Counted from the first letter of the stretch, positions 34,852 through 46,356 are shown. The stretch: DNA of 64,000 nucleotides from Cellulomonas sp. KH9 (GCF_900114185.1 NZ_FOSE01000005.1:310001-374000), one strand, 5' to 3'. The notes: a model not told the origin generated them from the letters alone. A program made the numbers and translations.

Positions 34852-35352
34852 ATGAGTGAGCTCACGATCACCCTGCTGCGTCTGGGCTACCTCGCGCTGC
34901 TGTGGTTCCTGGTCCTGTCGGCCATCACCGTGCTGCGCCGGGACCTGTACGGCACGCGGATCATCGACCGGCGCCGCGCCCCCGGCAAGGCCACGCCCGC
35001 GGAGGCCCCCGTGCCCGCCGGTGAGGCGCCGCGCGCGCCGCGACGCCCCCGCAGCAGCGGCGGCCCCACGCGGCTCGTGGTGACCGAGGGCCCGCTGCGC
35101 GGCACCACGCTCCCCCTCGGCTCCTCCGCGGTGCTGGTCGGCCGGGCCCCCAGCTGCACGCTGGTCCTCGACGACGACTACTCCTCGTCGCGGCACGCGC
35201 GGATCTTCCCGCAGGGGGACCGCTGGTTCGTCGAGGACCTCGGGTCCACGAACGGCACGTTCGTCGGCGAGTCGCGGGTCGAGCAGCCCACGCCCGTGCC
35301 CACCGGCACACCGATCCGCGTCGGGCAGAGCCTGCTCGAGCTGCAGAGGTGA
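34852..35352 (+). CDS. fhaB: FhaB/FipA-partner FHA protein
   Basis: A 166-residue protein with an N-terminal membrane segment (LGYLALLWFLVLSAITVL, about 11-28), a Pro/Ala linker and a C-terminal FHA domain: LVGRAPSCTLVLDDDYSSSRHAR and EDLGSTNGTFVGESRV with the expected Arg, Ser, His and Asn. FhaB takes part in septation and cell-wall control with PknA/B. ATG 34852 lies 9 nt after fhaA. Confidence 0.93.
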   Translation: MSELTITLLRLGYLALLWFLVLSAITVLRRDLYGTRIIDRRRAPGKATPAEAPVPAGEAPRAPRRPRSSGGPTRLVVTEGPLRGTTLPLGSSAVLVGRAPSCTLVLDDDYSSSRHARIFPQGDRWFVEDLGSTNGTFVGESRVEQPTPVPTGTPIRVGQSLLELQR

Positions 35353-35356
35353 CGGC

Positions 35357-36793
35357 GTGACGGTCGCCCTGCGCTACGCCGCGCGCTCCGACGTCGGGCT
35401 CGTGCGCTCCGACAACCAGGACTCCGCCTACGCGGGCCCGCACCTGCTCGTCGTGGCCGACGGCATGGGCGGTCACGCCGGGGGCGACGTCGCCTCGTCC
35501 GTCGCGGTCGCGGCCATGGCCCCGCTCGACGGTGAGTCGCACGGTCCCGACGACGCCCTCGACGAGCTCGAGACGGCCCTGGACGACGCGCGCTCCGAGA
35601 TCATCTCCCGCAGCGACGCCGAGCCGGACCTGGCCGGCATGGGCACCACGGTCACGGCGATCCTGCGCGCAGGCAACAAGCTCGCGATGGTGCACCTGGG
35701 CGACTCGCGCGGGTACCTGTTCCGCGACGGCACGCTCACGCAGGTCACCACCGACCACACGTTCGTGCAGCACCTCGTCGACACGGGGCGCATCACGCCC
35801 GAGGAGGCGGAGCACCACCCGCAGCGCTCGGTCGTCATGCGGGTGCTGGGCGACTTCGACACCGACCTCACGGCGGACCTGTCGGTGCGCGAGGCGCGGC
35901 CCGGAGACCGCTGGCTGCTGTGCTCCGACGGGCTGTCCGGGTACGTCTCGGCGGAGACGATCGCGCAGACCCTCGCGGACATCGAGGACGTCGACGCGTG
36001 CGCCGACCGCCTGGTGCAGCTCGCGCTGCGTGCCGGCGGCCCCGACAACGTCACCGTGGTGCTGGCCGACGTCGTCGAGCTCGACGACCTGCCCGACGGT
36101 GCGATGCCCTCGACGTCCAGCGTCGTCGTCGGTGCCGCGGCCCTGAGCCGCAAGCGGCCGTCGGCCGCGGCGGACGGCCCGGCCGCGCGCGCGGCGTCGC
36201 TGTCCCGACGTGCCCGCACCGGGGCGTCCGACCCGCAGGAGGGTGCCGAGGACGACGCCGAGGACGGGCAGGTCGCCACCGCGTCCGCCCCGGACGACGA
36301 CGACGAGCCGCTGGCACCCGCACCGCGCCGACGGGGCCTGGTGCTCACGTGGGTCGCCGTCGGGGTCGCCGTGGTCGCCGCGCTGGTGGGCGGGTACGCC
36401 TGGACGCAGACCCAGTACTTCGTCGGCACGTCCGACGGCCGGGTCACCGTGTTCCGCGGCATCCCGCAGTCGCTCGGCCCGCTCGACCTGGCGTCCGTCG
36501 TGGAGACCTCCGACGTCCAGGTCGACGACCTGCCCGCGTACCTGCGCGAGCGCGTCGAGCAGACGATCTCGGCGCCCTCGCTGGACCAGGCACGACGCCT
36601 GGTGGAGATGCTCACCGAGGACGTCGTCCTGCCGACGCCCACGCCGACGCCCGTGGACCCCGCCCTGACGCCCGCCCCCGCGCAGACGCTGCCCGCCCCG
36701 GCGACCGAGCCCGTGATCCCGCCCCCCGACGAGCCCGCACCCGAGGCGGGCGCACCGTCCGGCGGCCCTGCAACGGGCGCGCCCGCGCTGTGA
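35357..36793 (+). CDS. pstP: PP2C-type Ser/Thr phosphatase
   Basis: PstP dephosphorylates the PknA/B kinases and their targets. The 478-residue protein has an N-terminal PP2C domain: SDVGLVRSDNQDSAYAG, VVADGMGGHAGGDVASSVAV (metal Asp), LAMVHLGDSRGYLFRDG, LTQVTTDHTFVQ, LLCSDGLSGYV, and GGPDNVTVVLADVVE (last metal Asp). A membrane segment near residue 331-350 follows an acidic linker, and a short extracytoplasmic part with a Pro-rich end follows. GTG 35357 lies 4 nt after fhaB; its stop overlaps the next ATG (TGATG). Confidence 0.96.
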   Translation: MTVALRYAARSDVGLVRSDNQDSAYAGPHLLVVADGMGGHAGGDVASSVAVAAMAPLDGESHGPDDALDELETALDDARSEIISRSDAEPDLAGMGTTVTAILRAGNKLAMVHLGDSRGYLFRDGTLTQVTTDHTFVQHLVDTGRITPEEAEHHPQRSVVMRVLGDFDTDLTADLSVREARPGDRWLLCSDGLSGYVSAETIAQTLADIEDVDACADRLVQLALRAGGPDNVTVVLADVVELDDLPDGAMPSTSSVVVGAAALSRKRPSAAADGPAARAASLSRRARTGASDPQEGAEDDAEDGQVATASAPDDDDEPLAPAPRRRGLVLTWVAVGVAVVAALVGGYAWTQTQYFVGTSDGRVTVFRGIPQSLGPLDLASVVETSDVQVDDLPAYLRERVEQTISAPSLDQARRLVEMLTEDVVLPTPTPTPVDPALTPAPAQTLPAPATEPVIPPPDEPAPEAGAPSGGPATGAPAL

Positions 36794-38355
36794 TGGCCAG
36801 CGTCCAGCCCCACCGGGTGCGCCCCGGGCGCGGCACCGAGCTGCTGCTGCTCGTCCCGGCGCTCGGCATCGGCATCGCCGGGTACGTGCTGACCGGCCTG
36901 GGCGCCACGGGTTCCGTGCCGCCGCACGTCATCGCCTACGCCGCGGGCACCACCGTGCTCGCGTTCGCGGTGCACGTGGTGCTGCGCCTGCGCGCGCCGT
37001 ACGCCGACCCGGTGATCCTGCCGGTCGTCGTGGCGCTCAACGGCATCGGCCTGGCCATGATCTACCGGATCTCCATCGCGTACGCCGAGAGGGGCCGCGC
37101 CGACGCCGACATCGCCGACCGCCAGCTCGCGTGGACCGCCATCTCGGTCGCGCTGGCGATCGTCGTGCTGCTGGTGCTGCGCGACCACCGCACGCTGCGC
37201 CGGTACACGTACACCGCCATGGTCGTCGGTCTGGTGCTCATCGTGCTGCCCCTGGTGCCCGGGCTGGGCCAGACCATCAACGGCGCCCGCATCTGGGTGC
37301 GCGTGGGACCGGTCGGCATGCAGCCGGCGGAGTTCGCCAAGATCGCGCTGGCGGTGTTCTTCGCCGGGTACCTGGTGACGCACCGCGACACGCTCGCCCT
37401 GGCCGGCAAGCGCGTCGTGGGCCTGCAGCTGCCGCGCGCCCGCGACCTGGGCCCGATCCTGGTGGTCTGGGCCGCGTCGCTCGCCGTCCTCGTGCTGCAG
37501 CGTGACCTCGGCACGTCGCTGCTGTTCTTCGGGCTGTTCGTGGCCGTGCTGTACCTGGCCACGGAGCGCACGTCGTGGATCGTCATCGGCCTGCTGCTGT
37601 TCGTCGGCGGCGCCGCGGTCGCGGCGACCGCGTTCGGCCACGTGGGCGCGCGGTTCGACGTGTGGCTGCACGCCCTGGACCCCGAGATCTACAACCGGTC
37701 GCCCGGCGGCTCGGGCCAGCTCGTGGCCGGGCTGTTCGGCATGGCCAGCGGCGGCCTGTTCGGCACCGGCCTGGGGCAGGGCCGTCCCGACCTGGTCCCC
37801 TTCGCGTACTCCGACTTCATCGTCGCATCGCTCGGCGAGGAGCTGGGGCTGACCGGCCTCATCGCGATCCTGCTGCTGTACACGATCCTGGTGGAGCGCG
37901 GCCTGCGCACGGCGATCGGCGTGCGCGACGGCTTCGGCAAGCTGCTCGCCGGCGGCCTGTCCTTCGTCATCGCGTTCCAGCTCTTCGTCGTCGTCGGCGG
38001 CGTGACCCGGCTCATCCCGCTGACCGGCCTGACGACGCCCTTCCTCGCGTACGGCGGGTCGTCGCTGGTCGCCAACTGGATGATCGCCGCGCTGCTGCTG
38101 CGCATCTCGGACGAGGCCCGCCGCCCCGTGCCCGCCGTCCGCGCGATCGCCACGCCGGACATCGGCATCCCGGTCGCCGGGCCCGGACGCTCGCGCCCCG
38201 CCGGCAACGGACGCTCCACGGGCCGCCCCGGCACCGCGGCCGCCGACGCCGGCGGTGCGCCGCCGCGCACGTCGACGCCCATGCGGGACGACGGACCGGA
38301 CGGGCCCGCGCCCGACGACAACCCGACCGAGCTGCTGGGAGGTGAGGACCGGTGA
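36793..38355 (+). CDS. rodA: SEDS-family peptidoglycan polymerase (FtsW/RodA)
   Basis: SEDS glycosyltransferase that polymerises peptidoglycan from lipid II in complex with a class B PBP, encoded next. 520 residues, about ten to twelve membrane segments, and the SEDS signatures: LVPGLGQTINGARIWVRVG (GxxxNGAxRW-type), QPAEFAKIALAVFFAGYLV, VLQRDLGTSLLFFGLFVAVLY, GGLFGTGLGQGRPDLVPFAYSDFIVASLGEELGL, and LTTPFLAYGGSSLV. A Pro/Gly-rich disordered C-terminal tail follows (about 445-520). In this operon the gene is usually called rodA; by sequence FtsW cannot be excluded. Confidence 0.93.
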   Translation: MASVQPHRVRPGRGTELLLLVPALGIGIAGYVLTGLGATGSVPPHVIAYAAGTTVLAFAVHVVLRLRAPYADPVILPVVVALNGIGLAMIYRISIAYAERGRADADIADRQLAWTAISVALAIVVLLVLRDHRTLRRYTYTAMVVGLVLIVLPLVPGLGQTINGARIWVRVGPVGMQPAEFAKIALAVFFAGYLVTHRDTLALAGKRVVGLQLPRARDLGPILVVWAASLAVLVLQRDLGTSLLFFGLFVAVLYLATERTSWIVIGLLLFVGGAAVAATAFGHVGARFDVWLHALDPEIYNRSPGGSGQLVAGLFGMASGGLFGTGLGQGRPDLVPFAYSDFIVASLGEELGLTGLIAILLLYTILVERGLRTAIGVRDGFGKLLAGGLSFVIAFQLFVVVGGVTRLIPLTGLTTPFLAYGGSSLVANWMIAALLLRISDEARRPVPAVRAIATPDIGIPVAGPGRSRPAGNGRSTGRPGTAAADAGGAPPRTSTPMRDDGPDGPAPDDNPTELLGGEDR

Positions 38356-39803
38356 ACACCCCGCTGCGTCGTCTCGCGACCCTGACGCTCGTGATGTTCG
38401 TGGCCCTCATGGGCGCGGCCTCGTGGGTGCAGTTCTTCCAGGCGGAGTCCCTCAACACCGACGGCCGCAACGTGCGGACCCTGTACCGGGAGCACGGCAA
38501 CGCGCGCGGCCCCATCGTCGCCGGCGGTGAGGCCATCGCCGTGTCGGTGCCGGTCGACGACCCCTTCGGCTACCAGCGGGAGTACCCGAAGGGCGCGATG
38601 TACTCGTCCGTCACCGGGTTCTACTCGATCGCCAACGACCGCACGCAGCTGGAGAAGGCGGAGAACGACCAGCTCACGGGCCGGTCCGACCAGCTGTTCT
38701 TCACGCGCATCCGTGACCTGCTCACGGGCCGGCGGCCCGAGGGCGCCGCGGTCGAGACGACCATCGTGCCCGCGGCCCAGCAGGCGGCGTGGGACGGCCT
38801 GGGCGACCAGGAGGGCGCGGTCGTGGCCCTCGAGCCGAGCACCGGCCGGATCCTCGCGCTGGTGTCCACCCCCGGGTTCGACCCCAACGCCCTGGCGGTG
38901 CACTCCACCACGGAGGCCGCCGCGCAGTACCGCGCGCTCGAGCAGGCCCCGGGCAACCCGTTGCGCTCCAAGGTCACCCAGGAGCGCTTCGCGCCCGGGT
39001 CCACGTTCAAGCTGGTCACGGCCGCGGCCGCCCTGGAGTCCGGGCAGTACACCGCGGACACCCTGGTCCCCTCGCCCACCGAGCTCGCGCTCCCCCAGAC
39101 GTCGGCGACGATCAGCAACTTCGGCGGCAGCAGCTGCGGCGGCGACCAGGTGAGCCTCGCGGAGGCGCTGCGCATCTCCTGCAACACGGCGTTCGCGAAC
39201 CTCGGCCTGACGCTCGGGGAGGACGCGCTGCGCGAGCAGTCCGAGCGCTTCGGCTTCCTCGACGACTCCCTGACCATGCCGATGCCGGTGGTGGAGTCCG
39301 TGTTCCCCAGCGACCTGGACCCGGCGATGCTGGCCCAGTCCGCGATCGGGCAGCGGGACGTGCAGGCCACACCGCTGCAGATGGCGATGGTCTCGGCCGG
39401 GATCGCCAACGGCGGGCGCGTCATGACGCCCTACCTGGTCGACACCGTCCGCGCCGCCGACCTCACCGTGGTGTCGCAGACCAAGCCGGAGGTGCTCTCC
39501 GACGCCGTGTCGGCGTCGTCCGCGAGCGCCCTGACCCAGATGATGGTGGGTGTGGTCGAGTCCGGTACCGGACGCTCCGCCCGCATCGACGGTGTGCAGG
39601 TCGCGGGCAAGACGGGCACGGCCCAGACCGTCGAGGGGCAGCCGCCGCACGCGTGGTTCACCGCCTTCGCGCCCGCCGACGCCCCCCGTGTCGCGGTCGC
39701 GGTGATCGTGGAGAACGGCGGCAGCCTGGGCAACGAGGCGACGGGCGGGGCGGTCGCCGCACCGATCGCCCGTGCCGTCATCCAGGCGGTGCTGGCCTCA
39801 TGA
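38352..39803 (+). CDS. pbpA: Class B penicillin-binding protein
   Basis: Transpeptidase partner of the SEDS protein. 483 residues: one N-terminal membrane segment (about 9-28), a pedestal region, and the transpeptidase domain with S217-x-x-K220 (PGSTFKL), S276-C-N278, and K420-T-G-T (VAGKTGTA). The ATGA-type overlap with pknA downstream and the 4-nt overlap with the SEDS gene support coexpression. Confidence 0.96.
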   Translation: MNTPLRRLATLTLVMFVALMGAASWVQFFQAESLNTDGRNVRTLYREHGNARGPIVAGGEAIAVSVPVDDPFGYQREYPKGAMYSSVTGFYSIANDRTQLEKAENDQLTGRSDQLFFTRIRDLLTGRRPEGAAVETTIVPAAQQAAWDGLGDQEGAVVALEPSTGRILALVSTPGFDPNALAVHSTTEAAAQYRALEQAPGNPLRSKVTQERFAPGSTFKLVTAAAALESGQYTADTLVPSPTELALPQTSATISNFGGSSCGGDQVSLAEALRISCNTAFANLGLTLGEDALREQSERFGFLDDSLTMPMPVVESVFPSDLDPAMLAQSAIGQRDVQATPLQMAMVSAGIANGGRVMTPYLVDTVRAADLTVVSQTKPEVLSDAVSASSASALTQMMVGVVESGTGRSARIDGVQVAGKTGTAQTVEGQPPHAWFTAFAPADAPRVAVAVIVENGGSLGNEATGGAVAAPIARAVIQAVLAS

Positions 39804-41178
39804 GGACGGCTCCGGGTGTCGCGCTGGGCGGTGGCCGCTACCGGCTGCTGCGCCGCATCGCCGTGGGCGGCATGGGTGAGGTGTGGGAGGCCAACGACGA
39901 CGCCCTGGCGCGTGCGGTCGCCGTCAAGGTGCTGCGCAACGAGTTCGCCGGGGACGCCGGGTTCCTGGAGCGGTTCCGCACCGAGGCGCGCAACTCCGCC
40001 GCCCTGCACCACCCGCACATCGCCGCGCTGTTCGACTACGGCGAGCAGGAGGGGTCCGCGTACCTCGTCATGGAGCTCGTCGTGGGCGAGCCCCTGTCCG
40101 ACCTGCTGGAGCGTGAGCCGGTCCTCCCGCCCCGGCGGCTGCTGCCGATCCTCGCGCAGACCGCCCGCGGGCTGCACGCGGCGCACCAGGCCGGCGTGGT
40201 CCACCGCGACGTCAAGCCGGGCAACGTGCTGCTCGCGAGGTCCGGTCGGGTGAAGATCACCGACTTCGGGGTGTCGCTCGCCGCCGACCAGAAGACCATG
40301 ACGGCCACCGGCATGGTGATGGGCACCGCCCAGTACCTCTCCCCCGAGCAGGCCGTGGGGCGTCCCGCGACGCCGCTGTCCGACCTGTACTCCCTGGGCG
40401 TGGTGGCGTACGAGGCGCTGGCCGGCCGTCGGCCGTTCACCGGTCCGACGGCCGTCGACATCGCGGTCGCCCACGTCAACGACCCCGTGCCGCCGCTGCC
40501 GGCGTCGGTCGACCGCAAGCTCGCGGCCCTCGTGCTGCGGCTGCTGTCCAAGGAGCCGTCCGAGCGGCCCGCGTCGGGCGAGGAGCTCGCGGGGCTGCTC
40601 GACCGTCTGCTCCCGCAGACGCCGCCGTCGGGTGTGGCGGTGCTGGTCAGCAAGCCCGACCGGGCCCGCGAGGAGCGCCGTGGCGCGACCGGCCCCCGCA
40701 CGTCACCGCACGCGGCCTCCCGGCCTGCGCCCGTCGGCGGCACCCGGCCGGGCGCGGGCAGCGGTACCGGGCGTCCCGAGGCCGCGCCGCCGTCGTACCC
40801 GCCGTCCCGGCGCGAGCGTGCCGGGCGTGCCGCACCTCCCGGTGAGGGCAGCCGCCGCGCCCGGCGCGACCCGGGGCCCGACCGTCCGCTCGACGGCGTC
40901 CTCGCGAACGCCTCCAGCTGGGTCCGGCGCGCGCGGCTGCCGCTGGTCGCCCTCGTGCTCGTGCTGGTCGCGCTGCTCGGGGCGGCCCTGGCGGACCGGC
41001 TGCTCGGGGCGGCCCCGCAGGATCCGGCGGGGCGTGCGGTCGCCGCCGAGTACCCTCGTGGCGGCCCACCGGGTGGGATGATCGCCACAGAACCGAGCCG
41101 TGGCGGCCTCCCCGCCACGGCAGACGGGGCCCTGGCACGCACAGGTGCGCCCCGACCGACGGAAGTGAAGGACTCCTA

Positions 41179-41179
<1 letters not shown>
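39800..41179 (+). CDS. pknA: Ser/Thr protein kinase PknA
   Basis: A 459-residue kinase with domain at about 14-275: VGGMGEVWEA (Gly loop), VAVKVL (ATP Lys), HRDVKPGNVLL (catalytic Asp), DFGVS, and the activation loop with TMTATGMVMGTAQYLSPEQ. A low-complexity Arg/Pro linker and a single membrane segment (about 379-397, LPLVALVLVLVALLGAALAD) follow. It overlaps pbpA by ATGA; its stop overlaps the GTG of pknB (TAGTG). PknA phosphorylates cell-division and wall proteins. No PASTA domains are present. Confidence 0.95.
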
Positions 41180-43179
<2,000 letters not shown>

Positions 43180-43188
43180 CACCGACGC

Positions 43189-43222
43189 GGACGCCCCCCG
43201 ACCTCAGGGTCGGGGGGCGTCC
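43189..43222. terminator. Bidirectional hairpin between pknB and pabA
   Basis: GGACGCCCCCCGACC-TCAG-GGTCGGGGGGCGTCC, a perfect 15-bp stem after pknB and downstream of the convergent pabA. Confidence 0.75.
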
Positions 43223-43300
43223 GTGCGTCTGAGGGCGTCCGGGGTCGCGTCCGGGCGCGTCCCTGCGCCGGGATCCGCGGGCCGCGGGTGACCCGGTGGC

Positions 43301-43924
43301 TCAGAGGCGGACCAGCGGGTGCAGCCCGTGCGACCGCTCGACCGCGTCGCGCGCCCCGCAGACCTCCAGCCAGTTGGCCAGCAGGCGGTGCCCACCCTCG
43401 GTGAGCACGGACTCGGGGTGGAACTGCACGCCGTGCAGGGGCAGCTCGCGGTGCTGCAGGCCCATGATGATGCCGTTGGCGCGGGCGGTGACGACGAGCT
43501 CGTCGGAGAACGTGCCGTCCACGACCGCGAGCGAGTGGTAGCGCGTCGCGGTGAACGGGACGGGCAGCCCGGCGAGCACCCCCTGGCCGTCGTGCTCGAC
43601 CTGGCTCGTCTTGCCGTGCATGAGCTCCGGGGCGTGCGTGACGGTACCGCCGAAGACCTCGCCGAGCGCCTGGTGGCCCAGGCACACACCGAGCATGGGC
43701 GTGCCCGACGCGGCGCAGTCCCGGATGACCTGGGCGCTCGCACCGGCGTCGGCGGGTGCGCCGGGACCGGGCGACACCAGCACGCCGTCGTACGCCGCGC
43801 GCTCCGCGGCGGGCGGCACGGCGTCGTTGCGCACGACCTCGGGCTTCGCCCCGAGCTGGTCGAGGTACCCGACGATCGTGTAGACGAACGAGTCGTAGTT
43901 GTCGACGACGAGGATCCGCGTCAT
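43301..43924 (-). CDS. pabA: Glutamine amidotransferase subunit (PabA/TrpG)
   Basis: Class I glutamine amidotransferase that supplies ammonia for aminodeoxychorismate or anthranilate synthesis. The 207 residues show the triad Cys (GVCLGHQ), His (GVQFHPES) and Glu (PESVL), with the N-terminal VVDNYDSFVYTIVGYL and GPGAPADAG. In this conserved locus it is annotated either pabA or trpG; no partner is next to it in the window. The start ATG overlaps the stop of the small membrane ORF upstream (ATGA). Confidence 0.95.
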   Translation of the reverse strand: MTRILVVDNYDSFVYTIVGYLDQLGAKPEVVRNDAVPPAAERAAYDGVLVSPGPGAPADAGASAQVIRDCAASGTPMLGVCLGHQALGEVFGGTVTHAPELMHGKTSQVEHDGQGVLAGLPVPFTATRYHSLAVVDGTFSDELVVTARANGIIMGLQHRELPLHGVQFHPESVLTEGGHRLLANWLEVCGARDAVERSHGLHPLVRL

Positions 43925-44085
43925 CCCTCACCCACCGTGGTCTCGTTGAAGGGCATGTACGGCGCGACCGCGGGGTACAGCCACAGGAAGCACGCCGCGA
44001 GCACCGCCGCGGCGAGCACGGCCGCGAGGACCACGCGCACGGGCACCGGGCCCGGCAGGTGCCGCCACAACCATCCGTACATCAT
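43921..44085 (-). CDS. Small conserved membrane protein, 54 residues
   Basis: MMYGWLWRHLPGPVPVRVVL starts a 54-residue protein with one membrane segment (about 16-38) and a C-terminus ending NETTVGEG. GGGAGG lies upstream; the second ATG (44082) has the better spacing (7 nt). It is coupled to pabA by an ATGA overlap. A small membrane protein in this position is seen in related actinobacteria; function unknown. It is too short to be found without inspection. Confidence 0.75.
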   Translation of the reverse strand: MMYGWLWRHLPGPVPVRVVLAAVLAAAVLAACFLWLYPAVAPYMPFNETTVGEG

Positions 44086-44128
44086 GAGCCTCCCGTCGTC
44101 GTGCGCCCAGCCCGGTCCCGCCTGCCGG

Positions 44129-44905
44129 TCACGGCGTCCCCAGCAGCTCGGCAGGGGTGCCGGACGACACGGGGGCCCAGTAGTCGAGCACGCCGTGCAC
44201 GACGAACCGCTCGCGCGCCGAGAACATGGGGTGGCACGTGGTGAGCGTGATGTACCGCTCCGTCGGCTCGACGCCCGGCTGGTTGGGCACGGGCGCGATG
44301 ACCCGCACGTCGGGCGGCAGGACGACCTCGGTGCCCGTGACGCGGTACACGTACCAGGTGTCGGCCGTGCGGACGACGAGCGGGTCGCCGAGCTGCAGCT
44401 CCTCGATGCGGTTGAACGGCTTGCCGTACGTCACCCGGTGCCCGGCGAGCGCGAAGTTGCCCACTCCCCCCGGCATCGCGGTGCCGGGGTAGTGCCCGAT
44501 GCCCAGCACGTCCAGCACCGTCGGCCGGTCGGTGCCCTGCGAGATCGGACGCTCGGGCTCCCCCGCCCAGCGGGGCACCTGGAGGGTGGCGAACGACGTC
44601 GCGTGCGCGGGCTCCTCGATGACCGGCGGCTCGTCGCGCCGCGGCTCGGCGATCCCGCTGTCGTCGTCGACCGCCGCGGCGGGCGGGGCGAAGTCGAGGT
44701 CCCGCACGATCTCCGCCTGCACGGCGTCGCCCTCGACGTCCGTCCACCACAGCTGCCACACCAGGAACCCCAGCAGCAGCACACCCAGGGTGATGAGCAG
44801 CTCGCCGAGCACGCCCACGACGCCGTAGAAGAACCGGGCAGCGGTGCGCGGGCGTGCCGGGCGGGCGTGGGCGGGCGTCCGCTCCGTCGTGGCGGACCGG
44901 GTCAC
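44129..44905 (-). CDS. Class E sortase
   Basis: Anchors surface proteins carrying LAXTG signals to the cell wall. 258 residues: an N-terminal membrane segment (about 27-48), then a sortase domain with His156 (LAGHRVTYGKPF), Cys224 (TLTTCHP) and Arg232, the complete triad. Its position next to pabA/pknB and the TLTTC motif are typical of class E. The likely substrate in this window is the LAATG protein at 3138-4214. GTG 44905 overlaps the DUF881 stop. Confidence 0.92.
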   Translation of the reverse strand: MTRSATTERTPAHARPARPRTAARFFYGVVGVLGELLITLGVLLLGFLVWQLWWTDVEGDAVQAEIVRDLDFAPPAAAVDDDSGIAEPRRDEPPVIEEPAHATSFATLQVPRWAGEPERPISQGTDRPTVLDVLGIGHYPGTAMPGGVGNFALAGHRVTYGKPFNRIEELQLGDPLVVRTADTWYVYRVTGTEVVLPPDVRVIAPVPNQPGVEPTERYITLTTCHPMFSARERFVVHGVLDYWAPVSSGTPAELLGTP

Positions 44906-45750
44906 AGGTGCCCCTCCTCGGTGGTCGTCCGGCCGGCCGCTGCAGGGGCGTCCTCGTCGCGGAGCGCCGGCGCGGCCGCGGGGATGCCGGGCAGCACCTC
45001 GACGTCGTCCGGCACGCGCGCCCATCCCAGCTCGGTGGCGCCGGAGTAGGCGGGCAGCTCGACCTCGGTCCGCTCCTCGAGCTCCCAGCCCAGGTTGAGC
45101 TCGCCGGCCTGCCGCACGTAGGTGCGGACCTCCTCGTCCGCGTCGAGCGCGGCGCGCAGCTGCTCGGGGTCGCCGACGGCCGTGATGACGAACGGCGGCG
45201 AGTACATGCGGCCGTGCAGGCGCAGCACGTTGCCCTGGCACTGCACGCCGGTCGTGGACACCACCCGCTGGTCCATCAGGCCCATGGCCTCGGCGCCGCC
45301 CGCCCACAGGGCGTTCATGACGGCCTGGATGTCCTGCTGGTGCACCACCAGCAGGTCCGGTCGGACGTCGTCGCGCCGGGAGTCCACCGGGGCGTCGTCC
45401 AGGGAGATGACCAGGCCCGGACCGTTGACGGGAACGGAGCCCCCGGCCACGAGGTCGCCGGGTGCGGGGGTGAGGGCGGGGCGGCCCGCGAGCGTGTTCT
45501 GCTCGGCGGTGAGCGCCTCGACCTCGGCACGCAGGGTGTCGACCTCGCCGGACAGCCGCTGGACCGTGGCGGCCTGCTTCTGCGTCAGCTCGCGCAGGTC
45601 CTGCGGGTGGCGCGACTCGTCCGTGCCGGCGCTGCGGGCGTTGACCGTGAACATCAGGCCGGACAGCCCGAGCACCAGGCCCACGGCGACGGCGCCGCGG
45701 CCCAGGCCGGGCCGTCGGGCGCGCGCCCGGGCACCGGCGGTCTCGGTCAC
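44902..45750 (-). CDS. DUF881 protein
   Basis: A 282-residue membrane-anchored protein: TM near 20-40, a coiled-coil region (TQKQAATVQRLSGEVDTLRA with EVEALTAEQ), then the DUF881 domain with GPGLVISLDDAP, VHQQDIQAVMNALWAGGAEA and GNVLRLHGRMYSPPFVITAVG. The family is found next to crgA and sortase in actinobacteria and is presumed to act in cell-envelope growth or division; mechanism unknown. GTG 45750 has GGAGGGA 6 nt upstream. Confidence 0.9.
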   Translation of the reverse strand: MTETAGARARARRPGLGRGAVAVGLVLGLSGLMFTVNARSAGTDESRHPQDLRELTQKQAATVQRLSGEVDTLRAEVEALTAEQNTLAGRPALTPAPGDLVAGGSVPVNGPGLVISLDDAPVDSRRDDVRPDLLVVHQQDIQAVMNALWAGGAEAMGLMDQRVVSTTGVQCQGNVLRLHGRMYSPPFVITAVGDPEQLRAALDADEEVRTYVRQAGELNLGWELEERTEVELPAYSGATELGWARVPDDVEVLPGIPAAAPALRDEDAPAAAGRTTTEEGHL

Positions 45751-45940
45751 TCCGGCTCCCTCCGCACGGTCCCCGCACGTGTGGCGGGACGACGGCACTA
45801 CGCTAGGTCACGTTCGGCGGCACGCCGACACCGGTCCGCAGGTCGACGACATCGGGCACCCGGACGGCCCACCGTCCCGACCCGCCCGGTGGCGTCGGTT
45901 CCCGCCTGCTCATCGCACCGTCGCAGACAGGAGCCCGCCC

Positions 45941-46189
45941 GTGCCCGAGTCGAAGTCGCGCAAGAAGGCGACGTACACCCCGCCGCCGGCCAAGGCCACC
46001 GCGCCGAAGCCGCTGCCCCGCTGGTTCCTGCCGCTGTCGCTGGGCCTGATGATCTTCGGCCTGCTCTGGCTGGTCGTCACGTACCTCTCCCCCGGTGCCG
46101 CGTACCCGCTGCCCATCGGTCAGTGGAACCTCGCCGTCGGCTTCGCGATCATCATCGCGGGCTTCGGCATGCTGACGCGCTGGCGCTGA
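45941..46189 (+). CDS. crgA: CrgA, cell-division protein
   Basis: 82-residue protein with a Lys/Pro-rich N-terminus (PESKSRKKATYTPPPAKATA) and two membrane segments (about 30-48 and 60-78), as in CrgA, which binds FtsZ/FtsQ/FtsI/CwsA in actinobacterial division. GTG 45941 has AGGAG 6 nt upstream. It is divergent from DUF881. Confidence 0.93.
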   Translation: MPESKSRKKATYTPPPAKATAPKPLPRWFLPLSLGLMIFGLLWLVVTYLSPGAAYPLPIGQWNLAVGFAIIIAGFGMLTRWR

Positions 46190-46209
46190 GCCGGACCTGC
46201 TCGACGCGG

Positions 46210-46250
46210 GGACAGGGCTGCGCGCGCGTCACGCGCCCACAGCCCTGTCC
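46210..46250 (+). terminator. Hairpin after crgA
   Basis: GGACAGGGCTG (46210-46220) pairs with CAGCCCTGTCC (46240-46250), with a nested GCGCG/CGCGC inside. The loop end overlaps a DnaA-box-like word. Confidence 0.6.
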
Positions 46251-46321
46251 ACAACCGGCCCCGTTCGTCATCCACAGGCGGTGCACATACCTGTGGAGAA
46301 CTACACCGGTGTAGTTCCACA
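46245..46321. other. Cluster of DnaA-box-like words around an 18-bp perfect palindrome
   Basis: Within 77 bp: CTGTCCACA (46245), TCATCCACA (46268), TTCTCCACA on the minus strand (46300-46292) and AGTTCCACA (46313). The palindrome AACTACACCGGTGTAGTT (46299-46316) lies between TGTGG and CCACA. This is a convergent intergenic gap, so a promoter role is unlikely. It could be a DnaA-binding locus outside oriC or another chromosomal site. Confidence 0.5.
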
Positions 46322-46356
46322 GCTGTGAGTAACGCTGGGGAGGGTGCTCCGCCCGG

